A DNA stretch of 64,000 nt, from NCBI GenBank assembly GCA_030426805.1, contig JAUHXU010000001.1, positions 894,861 through 958,860 on the forward strand, read 5' to 3'. This stretch comes from a bacterium. Lineage in GTDB: Bacteria; Planctomycetota; JAFGQW01. This document shows positions 8,510-16,589 of the stretch, in pieces; position 1 is the first letter of the stretch, and each line of letters starts with the position of its first letter. The translations under genes and the position numbers were made by a program. The notes below the pieces were generated by a model, which worked only from the letters and a program-made list of their open reading frames with translations, searched no databases and had not been told where the DNA came from.

Positions 8510-9718
8510 ATGGGGTTCGCTCACTTCTTTCGCGACGCGCTCGGCGCGGTCGTGTCCGGCGGCTGGCGCTATCACGCGTGGATGAGCGTGCTCACGCTCG
8601 TGATGGTGATCGGCGGCTACGCCTACTGGGTGCAGCTGCAAGAGGGCCTGGCCGTCACCGGGATGAACGACCACGTCAGCTGGGGCCTCTACATCTCGAA
8701 CTTCACGTTCCTCGTCGGCCTCGCAGCCGCGGCCGTGATGCTCGTGATGCCGGCCTACGTCCTGCACGACGTCGAGTTCACGAAGGCCGTGCTGATCGGC
8801 GAAGGCGTCGCGGTCGCGGCGCTCTGCATGTGCCTCGGTTTCGTCGTCGTCGACCTCGGCAACCCGCTGGCGTCGTGGCACCTCGTGCCGGGCATCGGGC
8901 ACCTGAACTTCCCCGCGTCGCTGCTGACGTGGGACATCATCGTGCTCAACGGCTACCTCGCGCTGAACCTGCTGATTCCGTTCTACCTGCTCTACACGCG
9001 CTACTGCGGCAAGACGCCCAAGAAGGGGCTCTACATGCCGCTGATGTACGTGTCCGTGGGCTGGGCCGTCGCGATCCACATGGTGACGGCCTTTCTGCTC
9101 GCCGGGCTGCCGGCGCGCCCCTTCTGGAACAGTTCGCTGATGGGGCCGCGCTTTCTCGCGTCGGCGTTCGCCGGCGGTCCGGCGTTCATGATCCTCGCGC
9201 TCGGCCTCGTCGACGCGCTCACGTCCTACTCGATCTCGAAGAACGCGTTCCGCAAGCTCGCGATGATCGTGACGGTCGCCGCGCAGGTCAACCTGATCAT
9301 GCTCGCCTCCGAGATCTTCAAAGAGTTCTACTGGCCGACGCACCACAGCCAGAGTGCCCGCTATCTGTTCTTCGGACTCCACGGGCACGACGCGCTGGTG
9401 CCGTGGATCTGGACCGCGATCACGATGAACGTCGTCGCGACGCTCGTGCTGACGATCCACCCACTGCGGCGACGCCGCACGATGCTGTATCCCGCGTGCT
9501 TCGTGCTCTTCGTCGCGATCTGGATCGAGAAGGGCATGGGACTCATCATCCCCGGCTTCATCCCCTCGCCGCTCGGCGAGATCGTCGACTACGCCCCGAC
9601 GTGGGTCGAGATCGCAGTCACGATGGGCATCTGGGCCGCGGGCCTCGCGATCTTCACCGCGCTCGTGCGAGTCGCGATCCCGATCGAGCTCGGTCGCCTC
9701 CGCCGCCCCACCGGTTGA
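8510..9718 (+). CDS. nrfD: NrfD/PsrC-type integral membrane quinol oxidoreductase
   Basis: 402 residues with about nine to ten transmembrane helices, for example WMSVLTLVMVIGGYAYWV, FLVGLAAAAVMLVMPAYV and IAVTMGIWAAGLAIFTAL. NrfD-family subunits bind quinol and pass electrons to a ferredoxin-type partner, here the preceding gene. Family-like features include the GMNDHVSWGLYI segment after the first helix, and LGNPLASWH and SEIFKEFYW in the middle. GAGG lies 6 bases before the ATG. This is the last gene of the six-gene nap operon and supplies the membrane step that NapC or NapH would otherwise provide. Confidence 0.9.
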   Translation: MGFAHFFRDALGAVVSGGWRYHAWMSVLTLVMVIGGYAYWVQLQEGLAVTGMNDHVSWGLYISNFTFLVGLAAAAVMLVMPAYVLHDVEFTKAVLIGEGVAVAALCMCLGFVVVDLGNPLASWHLVPGIGHLNFPASLLTWDIIVLNGYLALNLLIPFYLLYTRYCGKTPKKGLYMPLMYVSVGWAVAIHMVTAFLLAGLPARPFWNSSLMGPRFLASAFAGGPAFMILALGLVDALTSYSISKNAFRKLAMIVTVAAQVNLIMLASEIFKEFYWPTHHSQSARYLFFGLHGHDALVPWIWTAITMNVVATLVLTIHPLRRRRTMLYPACFVLFVAIWIEKGMGLIIPGFIPSPLGEIVDYAPTWVEIAVTMGIWAAGLAIFTALVRVAIPIELGRLRRPTG

Positions 9719-9764
9719 TATCGTCCGAGCCGACGTCGACAATGACGCGCCGGGAGGCCCGGTG

Positions 9765-11024
9765 ATGGCACGATCGGTCTGGCTCGCACTCGCATTGATC
9801 CTCGTCGCGTGCACCGCGCGCGACGCGCGGCCGCCGGCCGATGCCGGGATGTCGACGGCGCGGCTCGCGCAGCTCGACCGGATGTGCACCGACGCGATCG
9901 CGGCGAATCAGATCCCGGGTGCCGTCGTGCTCGTCGCGCGCCACGGGACGATCGTCTACCACAAGGCGTTCGGCGTCGCTGACCAGGCGAGTGGTCGACG
10001 CCTCGACAAGGACGACATCTTCCGGATCGCGTCGCAGACGAAGGCGATCACCGCGACCGCGGTGATGATGCTGTGGGAAGAGGCGCGCTTCCAGCTCGAC
10101 GATCCGATCGCGAAGTTCATCCCCGCGTTCGCCAAGACCGGCGTGCTCGACACCTACGACCCCGACACCGTCACGTGGACGACGGTCCCGGTGAAGACGC
10201 CGATCACGATCCGGCACCTGCTCACGCACACGTCGGGGATCGGGTACGGCGCAATCGACGGCGACCCGCGTTTTCGCGCGATGTTCGCGAAGGCTGGCGT
10301 GACCGACCTGTTCACGACCGAGCCGACGACGATCGGCGAGAGCGTCGAGCGGCTCGCGACGGTGCCGCTGCACCATCAGCCGGGCGAGAAGTTCAGCTAC
10401 GGCGAGGGGCTCGACGTGCTCGCCTACCTCGTCGAGATCGTCTCGGGCAAGCCGTTCGACGTCTTCCTGCGCGAACGCCTCTTCGAGCCGCTCGGCATGC
10501 ACGACACCGCGTTCTACGTGCCCGACGACAAGGCGCATCGACTCGTGCCGGTGCAGCACCGCGTGGACGACCGGTGGGTGCGCTACCCGACGACGTTCTA
10601 CGATCCCGACTACCCGATCAAGGGCGCGCGCACGTTCTTCTCCGGCGGCGCCGGCCTGACGAGCACCGCCCGTGACTACGCGCGCTTCCTGCAGATGTAT
10701 CTCAACGACGGTGCGATCAACGGCGTGCGCATCCTCAGCCGGACGACCATCCGCACGATCATGCGCGAGCAGACCGGCGACCTGTGGGGCAGCCCGGATC
10801 GATCGCACGGGCTCGCGTTCGGACTCGTCACCGACCACGCCGAGCGCACCGGCGGCACCGGCACGCCCGGCACGTTCACCTGGGGCGGCTACTTCAACAG
10901 CCAGTACTTCGCCGACCCCACCGAAGGCACGATCGGCGTGCTGCTCAAACAAACCCGCGGCAGCACCGGCGACCCCACGCCGTGGCAGTTCCGTGTGCTC
11001 ATCGGCGCCGCGATCGACGACTGA
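9765..11024 (+). CDS. serine hydrolase of the beta-lactamase/EstB family, lipoprotein
   Basis: About 419 residues. The signal ends LILVAC (Cys16), indicating a lipoprotein. The class C beta-lactamase-like fold is shown by SQTK (Ser90 and Lys93, the SxxK nucleophile/base pair), a tyrosine motif in KFSYGEGLD, LLTHTSGI, and LFEPLGMHDTAFYVPDD. The last block of such enzymes, an HxG/KTG-type motif, is represented by the GGTGTPGTFTWGG region. These proteins are usually esterases or D-amino-acid peptidases rather than true beta-lactamases. The ATG at 9765 has GGAGG 7 bases upstream; a GTG at 9762 would be only 4 bases away. It is 11 bases from the downstream cyclase gene, so the two are probably co-transcribed. 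Confidence 0.85.
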   Translation: MARSVWLALALILVACTARDARPPADAGMSTARLAQLDRMCTDAIAANQIPGAVVLVARHGTIVYHKAFGVADQASGRRLDKDDIFRIASQTKAITATAVMMLWEEARFQLDDPIAKFIPAFAKTGVLDTYDPDTVTWTTVPVKTPITIRHLLTHTSGIGYGAIDGDPRFRAMFAKAGVTDLFTTEPTTIGESVERLATVPLHHQPGEKFSYGEGLDVLAYLVEIVSGKPFDVFLRERLFEPLGMHDTAFYVPDDKAHRLVPVQHRVDDRWVRYPTTFYDPDYPIKGARTFFSGGAGLTSTARDYARFLQMYLNDGAINGVRILSRTTIRTIMREQTGDLWGSPDRSHGLAFGLVTDHAERTGGTGTPGTFTWGGYFNSQYFADPTEGTIGVLLKQTRGSTGDPTPWQFRVLIGAAIDD

Positions 11025-11035
11025 GGAGAATCCCG

Positions 11036-11875
11036 ATGCACCCACTCGTTCGACCGGTAGCGGTCGTCCTCGGGGCCGGCGCGCTCGTCGCGGCCGGCTG
11101 GTTCCTGCCGGCGTGCGGCGCCGCGCGCGCCGGCGCGCGCCCGGAGGCGCTCGACGTCCGCGGCCGCCTCGTCGACCTGACGTATCCGTTCGACGCGACG
11201 ACGATCTACTGGCCCACCGCGAAGCCGTTCACGTTGACGCGGGCCGCGTGGGGCCAGACCGACAAGGGCTACTTCTACGCGTCGAACGACTACGCGGCGT
11301 CGGAGCACGGCGGCACCCACGTCGACGCACCGATCCACTTCGCCGCCGGCAAGAAGACGCTCGGACAGATCCCGCTCGAGGACTACGTCGGCCCGGCGGT
11401 GAAGATCGATGTGACCGAGCCGTGTGCGCGCGACCGCGACTACCTGCTGACGATCGACGACGTGCGCGCATGGGAGGCGAGCCACGGGCGCATTCCCGAC
11501 AGGGCATGGGTCGTGATGCACACCGGCTACGACACCGTGCACTGGCCCGATCGGGCGAAGATCCTCGGCACCGACAAGACCGGCGACGACGCGGTGCCCC
11601 ACCTGCGGTTTCCCGGCTTCGGCCCGGACACCGTGCGGTTCCTCGTCGAGAAGCGCTCGATTCGCGGCATCGCGATCGACACGCCGAGCATCGATCGCGG
11701 TCGTTCGGCGCACTTCGAGGCCCACCGCATCCTCAACGGCGCCGACAAACCTGCCGTCGAGAACATCGCCCATCTCGACCGCCTGCCGGCGCGCGGCGCG
11801 ACGCTGTTCGTCTGCCCGATGTTCATCCGCGACGGCACCGGCGGTCCGGCGCGCGTGTTCGCGATCCTGCCGTAG
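11036..11875 (+). CDS. cyclase/kynurenine-formamidase-like metal hydrolase
   Basis: 279 residues with an N-terminal hydrophobic segment ending LPAC (about residue 28), so probably exported or lipid-anchored. The metal site of the cyclase family is clear: HGGTHVDAPIHF at residues 91-102 (HxGTHxDxPxHF). A later block FEAHRILNG contributes the distal His/Glu. Family members hydrolyse arylformamides or related cyclic amides. GAGGAG lies just before the ATG. The substrate cannot be read from the sequence. Confidence 0.85.
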   Translation: MHPLVRPVAVVLGAGALVAAGWFLPACGAARAGARPEALDVRGRLVDLTYPFDATTIYWPTAKPFTLTRAAWGQTDKGYFYASNDYAASEHGGTHVDAPIHFAAGKKTLGQIPLEDYVGPAVKIDVTEPCARDRDYLLTIDDVRAWEASHGRIPDRAWVVMHTGYDTVHWPDRAKILGTDKTGDDAVPHLRFPGFGPDTVRFLVEKRSIRGIAIDTPSIDRGRSAHFEAHRILNGADKPAVENIAHLDRLPARGATLFVCPMFIRDGTGGPARVFAILP

Positions 11876-11894
11876 CCCCGAGACGGGCGCGGAA

Positions 11895-11929
11895 CTCGAG
11901 GCCCCGAGTCTGCAGACCCGGGGCCCGAG
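11895..11929. terminator. bidirectional hairpin between convergent genes
   Basis: CTCG-A-GGCCCCG (11895-11906) pairs with CGGGGCC-CGAG (11919-11929), giving an 11-bp stem with one bulged base. The loop region is itself palindromic (GTCTGCAGAC). It sits 20 bases after the cyclase stop and next to the stop of the convergent Cys-rich gene. No T-tract. Confidence 0.6.
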
Positions 11930-11930
11930 G

Positions 11931-12335
11931 TCATGAATCGAGGACGTCGCTGGTCGGATCCGCCGCAATGCGGAGCGCCTCCGCCTGCGGGCTCGCCACG
12001 TCACTGTGCGTGGAGATCACCGGACAGCGGACACAGGCGGCAGCGCCTTCCTGATTCCACCAGCGACAATCGTCACGAATCGCACACTGCGGGATCTCGT
12101 CCACGCCGGCGTCGAGCTGCTGGACGATCCGCTTCGCGAGCCGGCAGTCCACACCGTCGAAGTGCGAACACCCGGACTTCGCGCACGGCGCCGCGAAACG
12201 AAACGCCTGTGCCGGCGCCAACGGTTTCGCCAGCGCGAGCAAGTCCTCGCGAACCGGTTCGGGGCGGTCGAGATACGCCAGCCGTTGCACGCCGTCCACG
12301 GTCTGTTGCATGCCCAGGATGCGACTCCTGGGCAT
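11931..12335 (-). CDS. conserved Cys-rich small protein of unknown function
   Basis: 134 residues from the ATG at 12335; a TTG at 12413 would extend it but would overlap the neighbouring gene. The N-terminal half is hydrophobic/acidic (LAYLDRPEPVREDLLALAK). The C-terminal half carries ordered cysteines: APCAKSGCSHFDGVDC, then CAIRDDCRWWNQEG and ACVRCPVIST. Eight cysteines with conserved Trp-Trp spacing suggest a metal or Fe-S site. I recall similar Cys-rich proteins being loosely labelled as nitrogen-fixation proteins, but I cannot support that function. A strong hairpin overlaps both candidate ATG starts (12309-12336). Confidence 0.7.
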   Translation of the reverse strand: MPRSRILGMQQTVDGVQRLAYLDRPEPVREDLLALAKPLAPAQAFRFAAPCAKSGCSHFDGVDCRLAKRIVQQLDAGVDEIPQCAIRDDCRWWNQEGAAACVRCPVISTHSDVASPQAEALRIAADPTSDVLDS

Positions 12336-12336
12336 G
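12309..12336 (-). promoter_or_regulatory. perfect hairpin over the translation start
   Basis: CATGCCCAGGA (12309-12319) and TCCTGGGCATG (12326-12336) form an 11-bp perfect stem with a 6-base loop. On the minus strand both possible ATG codons of the Cys-rich gene (12335 and 12311) and an AGGAG box lie inside it, so it could occlude initiation. Confidence 0.5.
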
Positions 12337-12396
12337 TCGTGCCGCGCGCTCGGGCACTCGAGATTGCGCGCGTCTTCGGCCGACGTCTTCTCCCGC

Positions 12397-12606
12397 CTAT
12401 CCGCGCGGCCCAACGGGCCCCCGCGGGTCGCCGCCGAACGGTTCGATCCAGATCCCGACCCAGATGATCGGCTTGAACTTGTCGCCGATCTTCAGGTCGC
12501 GAAAGGTCCGGATCGTCGACGCGGAACTCGTCGCGATCAAGTCGTCGAGCGTGATCGTGGGAGCCTTTCGTACGGACGCTGTGCGCGTCGCCTTCTTCTT
12601 GGCCAT
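12397..12606 (-). CDS. small basic protein, unknown
   Basis: 69 residues. The N-terminus is Lys/Arg rich (MAKKKATRTASVRK), the middle is TITLDDLIATSSASTIRTF and the C-terminus is a hydrophobic, Gly/Pro-rich tail (IIWVGIWIEPFGG). AAGGGG lies 7 bases before the ATG at 12606. It ends 61 bases before the Cys-rich gene on the same strand and could be the first gene of a two-gene unit. No family recognised. Confidence 0.55.
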   Translation of the reverse strand: MAKKKATRTASVRKAPTITLDDLIATSSASTIRTFRDLKIGDKFKPIIWVGIWIEPFGGDPRGPVGPRG

Positions 12607-12726
12607 CGCCATACCCCTTTGCATGCGCCGGCGATGATTGCCGCGCGTCGCGCGACCCGTTGCGCCGACTGTGTCTACCCGCTTGCGAAGCCAGTGAATC
12701 ACCGGCGAACGCAGATGTCAAGTCGA

Positions 12727-12794
12727 CAAAAAAAGGGGTGCGATCCCGTCGCGACGGTGCCGGGCGAAAGGGCCACGGGCGTGCCCCTTTCGCC
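12727..12794 (-). terminator. terminator of the beta-propeller gene
   Basis: Just after the stop at 12804, read on the minus strand, an arm GGGCGAAAGGG with its complement forms a 16-base stem with one mismatch (12761-12794). It is followed by a small CCGTCG/CGACGG stem and then CCCC and seven T residues near 12728. Confidence 0.65.
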
Positions 12795-12803
12795 CGATCG
12801 TGA

Positions 12804-13808
12804 TTAGCGGCGAGCGCCGAGGCCGAACGGGTTCGTGCCGACCTGCACCGAACCGATCGCGGTCGGAAGGCCGGAGTTGCGGTCGATGCGGAAGATCGAC
12901 GTCTGGTCGGCGGTGCCGCCGGAGTGCGTGACGTAAGCCTTCGACGACGCGCGGCCGTGGCGCACGACGACGATGTTGTGCGGCGTCGGGAACGGCGTGT
13001 TCGTCGTCCCGATCACGGCGTTCGTGCGCCGGTCGATCGTCTGGATCCCATCGGTGCCACCGCCCGCGATGTTCGTCACGTAGACGAAACGGTGCGTGCC
13101 GTAGACGCCGTGTGCAGCCGGAACGGCGATCGTCGTCGCGACCGCGAGCGAACGACGGTCGACGACGCGGACCTCGTTGGCCTGCTGCGTCGGGATATAG
13201 AGGTGCCGCCCGGCGACCCAGAGGTGCGGGTCCTTGCCGACGACGACGCGGCCGGTCTCGGCGAACGTCCGGCGGTCGTACCGCACGACGACGTCGTTCG
13301 CGCCCGCGAGGCCCACGTAGCTCACCCACGCGTCGCGCCCGTTGTCCGGCACGAACACGTCGTGCGGCTTGCCGCCGGCCGCGACGATGTCGTTGGGCGT
13401 GTTGATCGTCGTGATGCTCTGCAGCGTGCGCGCATCGATCACCGACGTCGTGTTGTCGACGTCGTTGTTCACCCACAGCTGCCGGTGCCGGCCGGAGCCG
13501 CCCTCCCACATGTGGAACACGCCGCCACCGGCTGCGGCGGCGCCGACGACCGAGAACGTGCGCGCATCGAAGGCGACGACGCGATCATTCGCACGATCGC
13601 CGACGAGCACGCGGCTCGCCGCACGCGAGACGACCACGTACATCGGCTCGGGCGCGTTCGCCCCCATCGGCAGCGCGACGGTGCGCACGACCTGGTCGGT
13701 GCGCGGGTCGATCACGCTGATGTTCCCCGACACACGGTTGGCGACGACGACGGTGCGCGAGTGCCCGACGCGGGGTTGTGCGTCGGCGACGGACGCGCCG
13801 CGCACCAT
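12804..13808 (-). CDS. YVTN/YncE-like beta-propeller repeat protein
   Basis: 334 residues made of about seven repeats of the type VSGNISVIDPRTDQVVRTV, NDRVVAFDARTFSVVG, ANEVRVVDRRSLAVATTI and TDGIQTIDRRTNAVIGT, each a four-stranded propeller blade. Such proteins are usually exported and bind ligands or partners. Oddly, no signal peptide is present: an in-frame TGA immediately precedes the ATG, and the protein begins close to the first blade (RTVVVANR). Either a cytoplasmic form or loss of the export signal by a frameshift upstream. No enzymatic residues can be assigned. Confidence 0.75.
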   Translation of the reverse strand: MVRGASVADAQPRVGHSRTVVVANRVSGNISVIDPRTDQVVRTVALPMGANAPEPMYVVVSRAASRVLVGDRANDRVVAFDARTFSVVGAAAAGGGVFHMWEGGSGRHRQLWVNNDVDNTTSVIDARTLQSITTINTPNDIVAAGGKPHDVFVPDNGRDAWVSYVGLAGANDVVVRYDRRTFAETGRVVVGKDPHLWVAGRHLYIPTQQANEVRVVDRRSLAVATTIAVPAAHGVYGTHRFVYVTNIAGGGTDGIQTIDRRTNAVIGTTNTPFPTPHNIVVVRHGRASSKAYVTHSGGTADQTSIFRIDRNSGLPTAIGSVQVGTNPFGLGARR

Positions 13809-13862
13809 TCACGCACGGGCCGCACGGAAAGCAACCGAGGAGTGTCCCAAGGTTCGCAATCC

Positions 13863-13908
13863 GTGAACTTTCGGCCCCCAGCACGAGTGCTCGAGGCCTG
13901 AAGTTCAC
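13863..13908 (-). terminator. long imperfect stem-loop after the metalloprotease gene
   Basis: GTGAACTT (13863-13870) pairs with AAGTTCAC (13901-13908). Nested inside are a GGCC/GGCC pair and AGCAC-GA-GTGCT. It lies 22 bases beyond the protease stop and upstream of the propeller gene. No T-tract follows, so it is a terminator or a regulatory hairpin. Confidence 0.5.
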
Positions 13909-13929
13909 CGATCGTGAACCCGACGGGCG

Positions 13930-15636
13930 CTAGCGCACCGTCGTCGTGACGATGTTGCTGACGCCGCGGAGCTTGGAGAGTTGGGTATCGACCACCGCGA
14001 CCTGGGAGTGGAACTTCACGCCCAGGAGTTGCGGCGGGAGCCACAGCGACGTGCTGCCGAGGCCGACCGCGTCGAGGCGGCCTTGCGCCAGGAGGACGAC
14101 GTTGACCAGCACCGACTTCTGGCCGAGCAGTGCGGTCGCGCCGTCGGGGGAAATCGCGAGGTAGTAGTCGTCGCGCGGGTGGCTGGCGAACTGCCACGTC
14201 ATCATCGACCGCACGCTCGGCGCGCTCGGCGCGTCCAGCACCGGCGGGTCGCTCGGGCCGTAGGTGAGCTGCATCGCGTTCGTCGCGCCGGCCGGCGTGT
14301 TGACGGTGACCGACACGGAGCCGAACGCCGACTGCGCCGGCGGCACGAAGCGGATCGTGTGGTTGTCGAGGATGTGGAACGCAGCGCCGGTCAGCGTCTG
14401 GTTGCCGACGTCCACCGACGTGGCGTATTGGAACTCGTTGCCGACGAGCGTGACGACGTTCGGCTGCAGCAGCCCGACCGTGCTCGGCGAGACGACGCTC
14501 AGCGACGGCGTATACGGTGCGGACAGGCACGAGCGCGAGTTCTTGTGGCTCGTGATCGCGTTGATCGTGACCGGCGCGAACTTCGTGACGTTGTTGTCGC
14601 AGCCACCGATGCTCGGACACATGATCCAGCACGGGTTCGACCCGTTGCAGTGCCCCGCGCTCCAGTTGTGCCCGAGTTCGTGCGCCGTGAGTCCGATGCG
14701 ACGGACGAGGTTCGACGAGAAGCGGGACTCCGAGAGGCCGTAGCCCGACGAACGCGAGCAGACGACGCTCAGATACGCGACGCCGATCACGTTGCCGTCG
14801 AGGTTTCGCCCGGTGAACAGGTGGACGAGGTCACGCGGCGTCGCGCTCTGATTCGAGTTCCACCAGCTGCGGAACTGGCTGAGGAGCGTGCCCGACGTGG
14901 TCGTCGAATACGGGTCCGCGGTCGTGCGGACGAGGATCGACTTCACGCGGATCTGGATCGTCGCGTCGCGCTCGTAGATGACGTCGCATCCGGCCATGAC
15001 GAGCAGGATGTCGTCGTGCGTCGCGTTCACGTCGTTGTTGTTCTTCTGGAAGAAGGCGAAGTCGGCCTCGCACGCGATCTCGACGACCCGCGTCGCGCCG
15101 CCGGCGAACGCCATCTGCGGCGACTCGGGCTCGTCGGTCACGCCGCACTCGACGTCGAGCGCCGCCAGATCGCTGCGCGTGTAGACCACGTAGCGCTTCT
15201 CGCTGCCCGCGGCCCGCTCGTCGAGCGGCTGGATGCCGAACGTCTCGCCGGTGTCGAGCGAGACGACGGCGCGCAGCCGCCCCTCGCGGATCGTCGCCGC
15301 GACGATGCTCTTCGGATGCTCGAGGACCGTGCCGCGATACGTGACGCCTTCGGGCGTCGGCACCGTGTGGATGCCGGTCGCGTCGGCCACGCGGAGTTCG
15401 AACCCCTCGGCCCGCAGCGCGTGGCGCTCGAGGACGATCCGGCACGGATCGCCGCCGAGGATCAGATCGACCTCAACGCGGGCGTGCTCGCACGCCTTCA
15501 GCGAGATCTCCTGCACCGTGCCGCTCTTCAGATCGAGCGACTTCGCCAGGTCCGCCGGCACCGGGCCGAGCAGCACCTGCGCCGGCGCGATACACGCCAG
15601 CCACGCGAGAATGCACGCGGTGTGAATCGATTTCAT
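13930..15636 (-). CDS. secreted M12-type (reprolysin-like) zinc metalloprotease with IPT/TIG domain
   Basis: 568 residues beginning with a signal peptide (IHTACILAWLACIAPAQ). A propeptide-like region runs to about residue 180. The catalytic domain holds HELGHNWSAGH with His319, Glu320, His323 and His329, the metzincin zinc motif, preceded by VAYLSVVCSRSSGYG. A Cys-rich segment (NPCWIMCPSIGGCDNN) supplies the expected Met-turn neighbourhood. From about residue 370 an IPT/TIG immunoglobulin-like domain begins (SPSTVGLLQPNVVTLVGNEF). A secreted endopeptidase is expected. Start: ATG at 15636, where the signal peptide begins; GAGAGG is about 12 bases upstream. Confidence 0.85.
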   Translation of the reverse strand: MKSIHTACILAWLACIAPAQVLLGPVPADLAKSLDLKSGTVQEISLKACEHARVEVDLILGGDPCRIVLERHALRAEGFELRVADATGIHTVPTPEGVTYRGTVLEHPKSIVAATIREGRLRAVVSLDTGETFGIQPLDERAAGSEKRYVVYTRSDLAALDVECGVTDEPESPQMAFAGGATRVVEIACEADFAFFQKNNNDVNATHDDILLVMAGCDVIYERDATIQIRVKSILVRTTADPYSTTTSGTLLSQFRSWWNSNQSATPRDLVHLFTGRNLDGNVIGVAYLSVVCSRSSGYGLSESRFSSNLVRRIGLTAHELGHNWSAGHCNGSNPCWIMCPSIGGCDNNVTKFAPVTINAITSHKNSRSCLSAPYTPSLSVVSPSTVGLLQPNVVTLVGNEFQYATSVDVGNQTLTGAAFHILDNHTIRFVPPAQSAFGSVSVTVNTPAGATNAMQLTYGPSDPPVLDAPSAPSVRSMMTWQFASHPRDDYYLAISPDGATALLGQKSVLVNVVLLAQGRLDAVGLGSTSLWLPPQLLGVKFHSQVAVVDTQLSKLRGVSNIVTTTVR

Positions 15637-16543
15637 CGTTGAACGCAACCTCTCCCCCGAGAACTCCCCGTCGAACGTGCACAACTTCGTCGCGGGCGGA
15701 TAGTTGCTTGAGGGAAGGATTGTCCGGGCGGGCGGGCAACGCGCCGCCCCGAGGCTCGAGGACGAGCGCGCGCCCGAGGAACAACGCGTCGAACTCGGCG
15801 ATCTGCAGCGTGCGTCGCCCGACAGCCGGGTCGAGCAACACGACGCGATCCGGGTGCGCACGGAGCACGCACACCATGTGATTCACGAGAAAACCGTGCT
15901 GCAACGGGACCAACGCGGGCCGGCCGGAGGCGACCAGCTGCTCGCGGCTGAGGCGACGCAGTCGCGGGGTCCACGCGGTCGGCGCGCAGCGGAGCGCGAG
16001 CGCACGCAGCGTCCCGATGTCGTGGATGCCCCGCCCTCTCGCGAGGAGACTTGCCCGCGCCATCTCGGTCTCGCTCGACCGGATGCCGTGCAAGCGGAGC
16101 AGGTTCGCGGCGCTCGCCGCGGCACAGCTGTAGCCGGTGCTCTGGAGCGCGAATCCGTCGCGGGTCGTGCGCACGTCGAACGCGATGTGCTCCACGTCGA
16201 GCACCCGCACGACGAGGCTCGCGTGCAACACGACGATCAGCGCGGCAGCGCCGAGCAGCGCGCGCTGCGGTCGGCGGCCGCGCACACCGCGACGCAAGCC
16301 GATGACGATCGCCGGAAACAGGAAGAAGTGCCACCCGTGGACGAGCGCGTAGTCCGGCCACGGAAACAGGCGGTGCTCGAGGCACGGGTCATGCAGCAGG
16401 ACCGGCCGCACCGCGAGCATCGCGACGCACACCCCCGCGACGACGAGTCCCGCGCGCACGGATCGACGCGCGACGGCCTCGGTCGCCGCGGCGAGCACGA
16501 GCGGCGGCAGGAGATTCAGCGTGAGGTAGAGCGTCGTGTCCAC
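15473..16543 (-). CDS. polytopic membrane protein with C39-like peptidase domain
   Basis: 356 residues from a GTG. The first ~130 residues hold about four transmembrane helices (NLLPPLVLAAATEAVA, AGLVVAGVCVAMLAV, FFLFPAIVIGL, LLGAAALIVVLHASLVV). A papain-like C39-type domain follows: GYSCAAASAANLLRLHGI with Cys-x3-Ser context, HGFLVNHMVCVLRA as the His block and LLDPAVGRRTL as the Asp block. C39 domains cleave double-glycine leaders or act as bacteriocin-processing domains; with no transporter nearby the role is unknown. The last ~54 codons overlap the metalloprotease start in another frame and look non-native, so the true C-terminus may be near 15700 and a frameshift is possible. Confidence 0.65.
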   Translation of the reverse strand: MDTTLYLTLNLLPPLVLAAATEAVARRSVRAGLVVAGVCVAMLAVRPVLLHDPCLEHRLFPWPDYALVHGWHFFLFPAIVIGLRRGVRGRRPQRALLGAAALIVVLHASLVVRVLDVEHIAFDVRTTRDGFALQSTGYSCAAASAANLLRLHGIRSSETEMARASLLARGRGIHDIGTLRALALRCAPTAWTPRLRRLSREQLVASGRPALVPLQHGFLVNHMVCVLRAHPDRVVLLDPAVGRRTLQIAEFDALFLGRALVLEPRGGALPARPDNPSLKQLSARDEVVHVRRGVLGGEVAFNDEIDSHRVHSRVAGVYRAGAGAARPGAGGPGEVARSEERHGAGDLAEGVRARPR

Positions 16544-16569
16544 GTCCGCACTATCGGCGTCGGACGCGG

Positions 16570-16581
16570 GTTCACGTGAAT
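16570..16581. promoter_or_regulatory. palindrome GTTCACGTGAAT
   Basis: Lies 27 bases upstream of the C39-protein start and resembles the GTTCAGGTGAAC palindrome at 3446-3457. Possible operator; unassigned. Confidence 0.3.
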
Positions 16582-16589
16582 CCGGCGTG

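Noticed and set aside
9765..11024. true beta-lactamase resistance gene
   Set aside because: The SxxK family is dominated by esterases and peptidases; the active-site context and lipoprotein signal give no specific support for beta-lactam hydrolysis.
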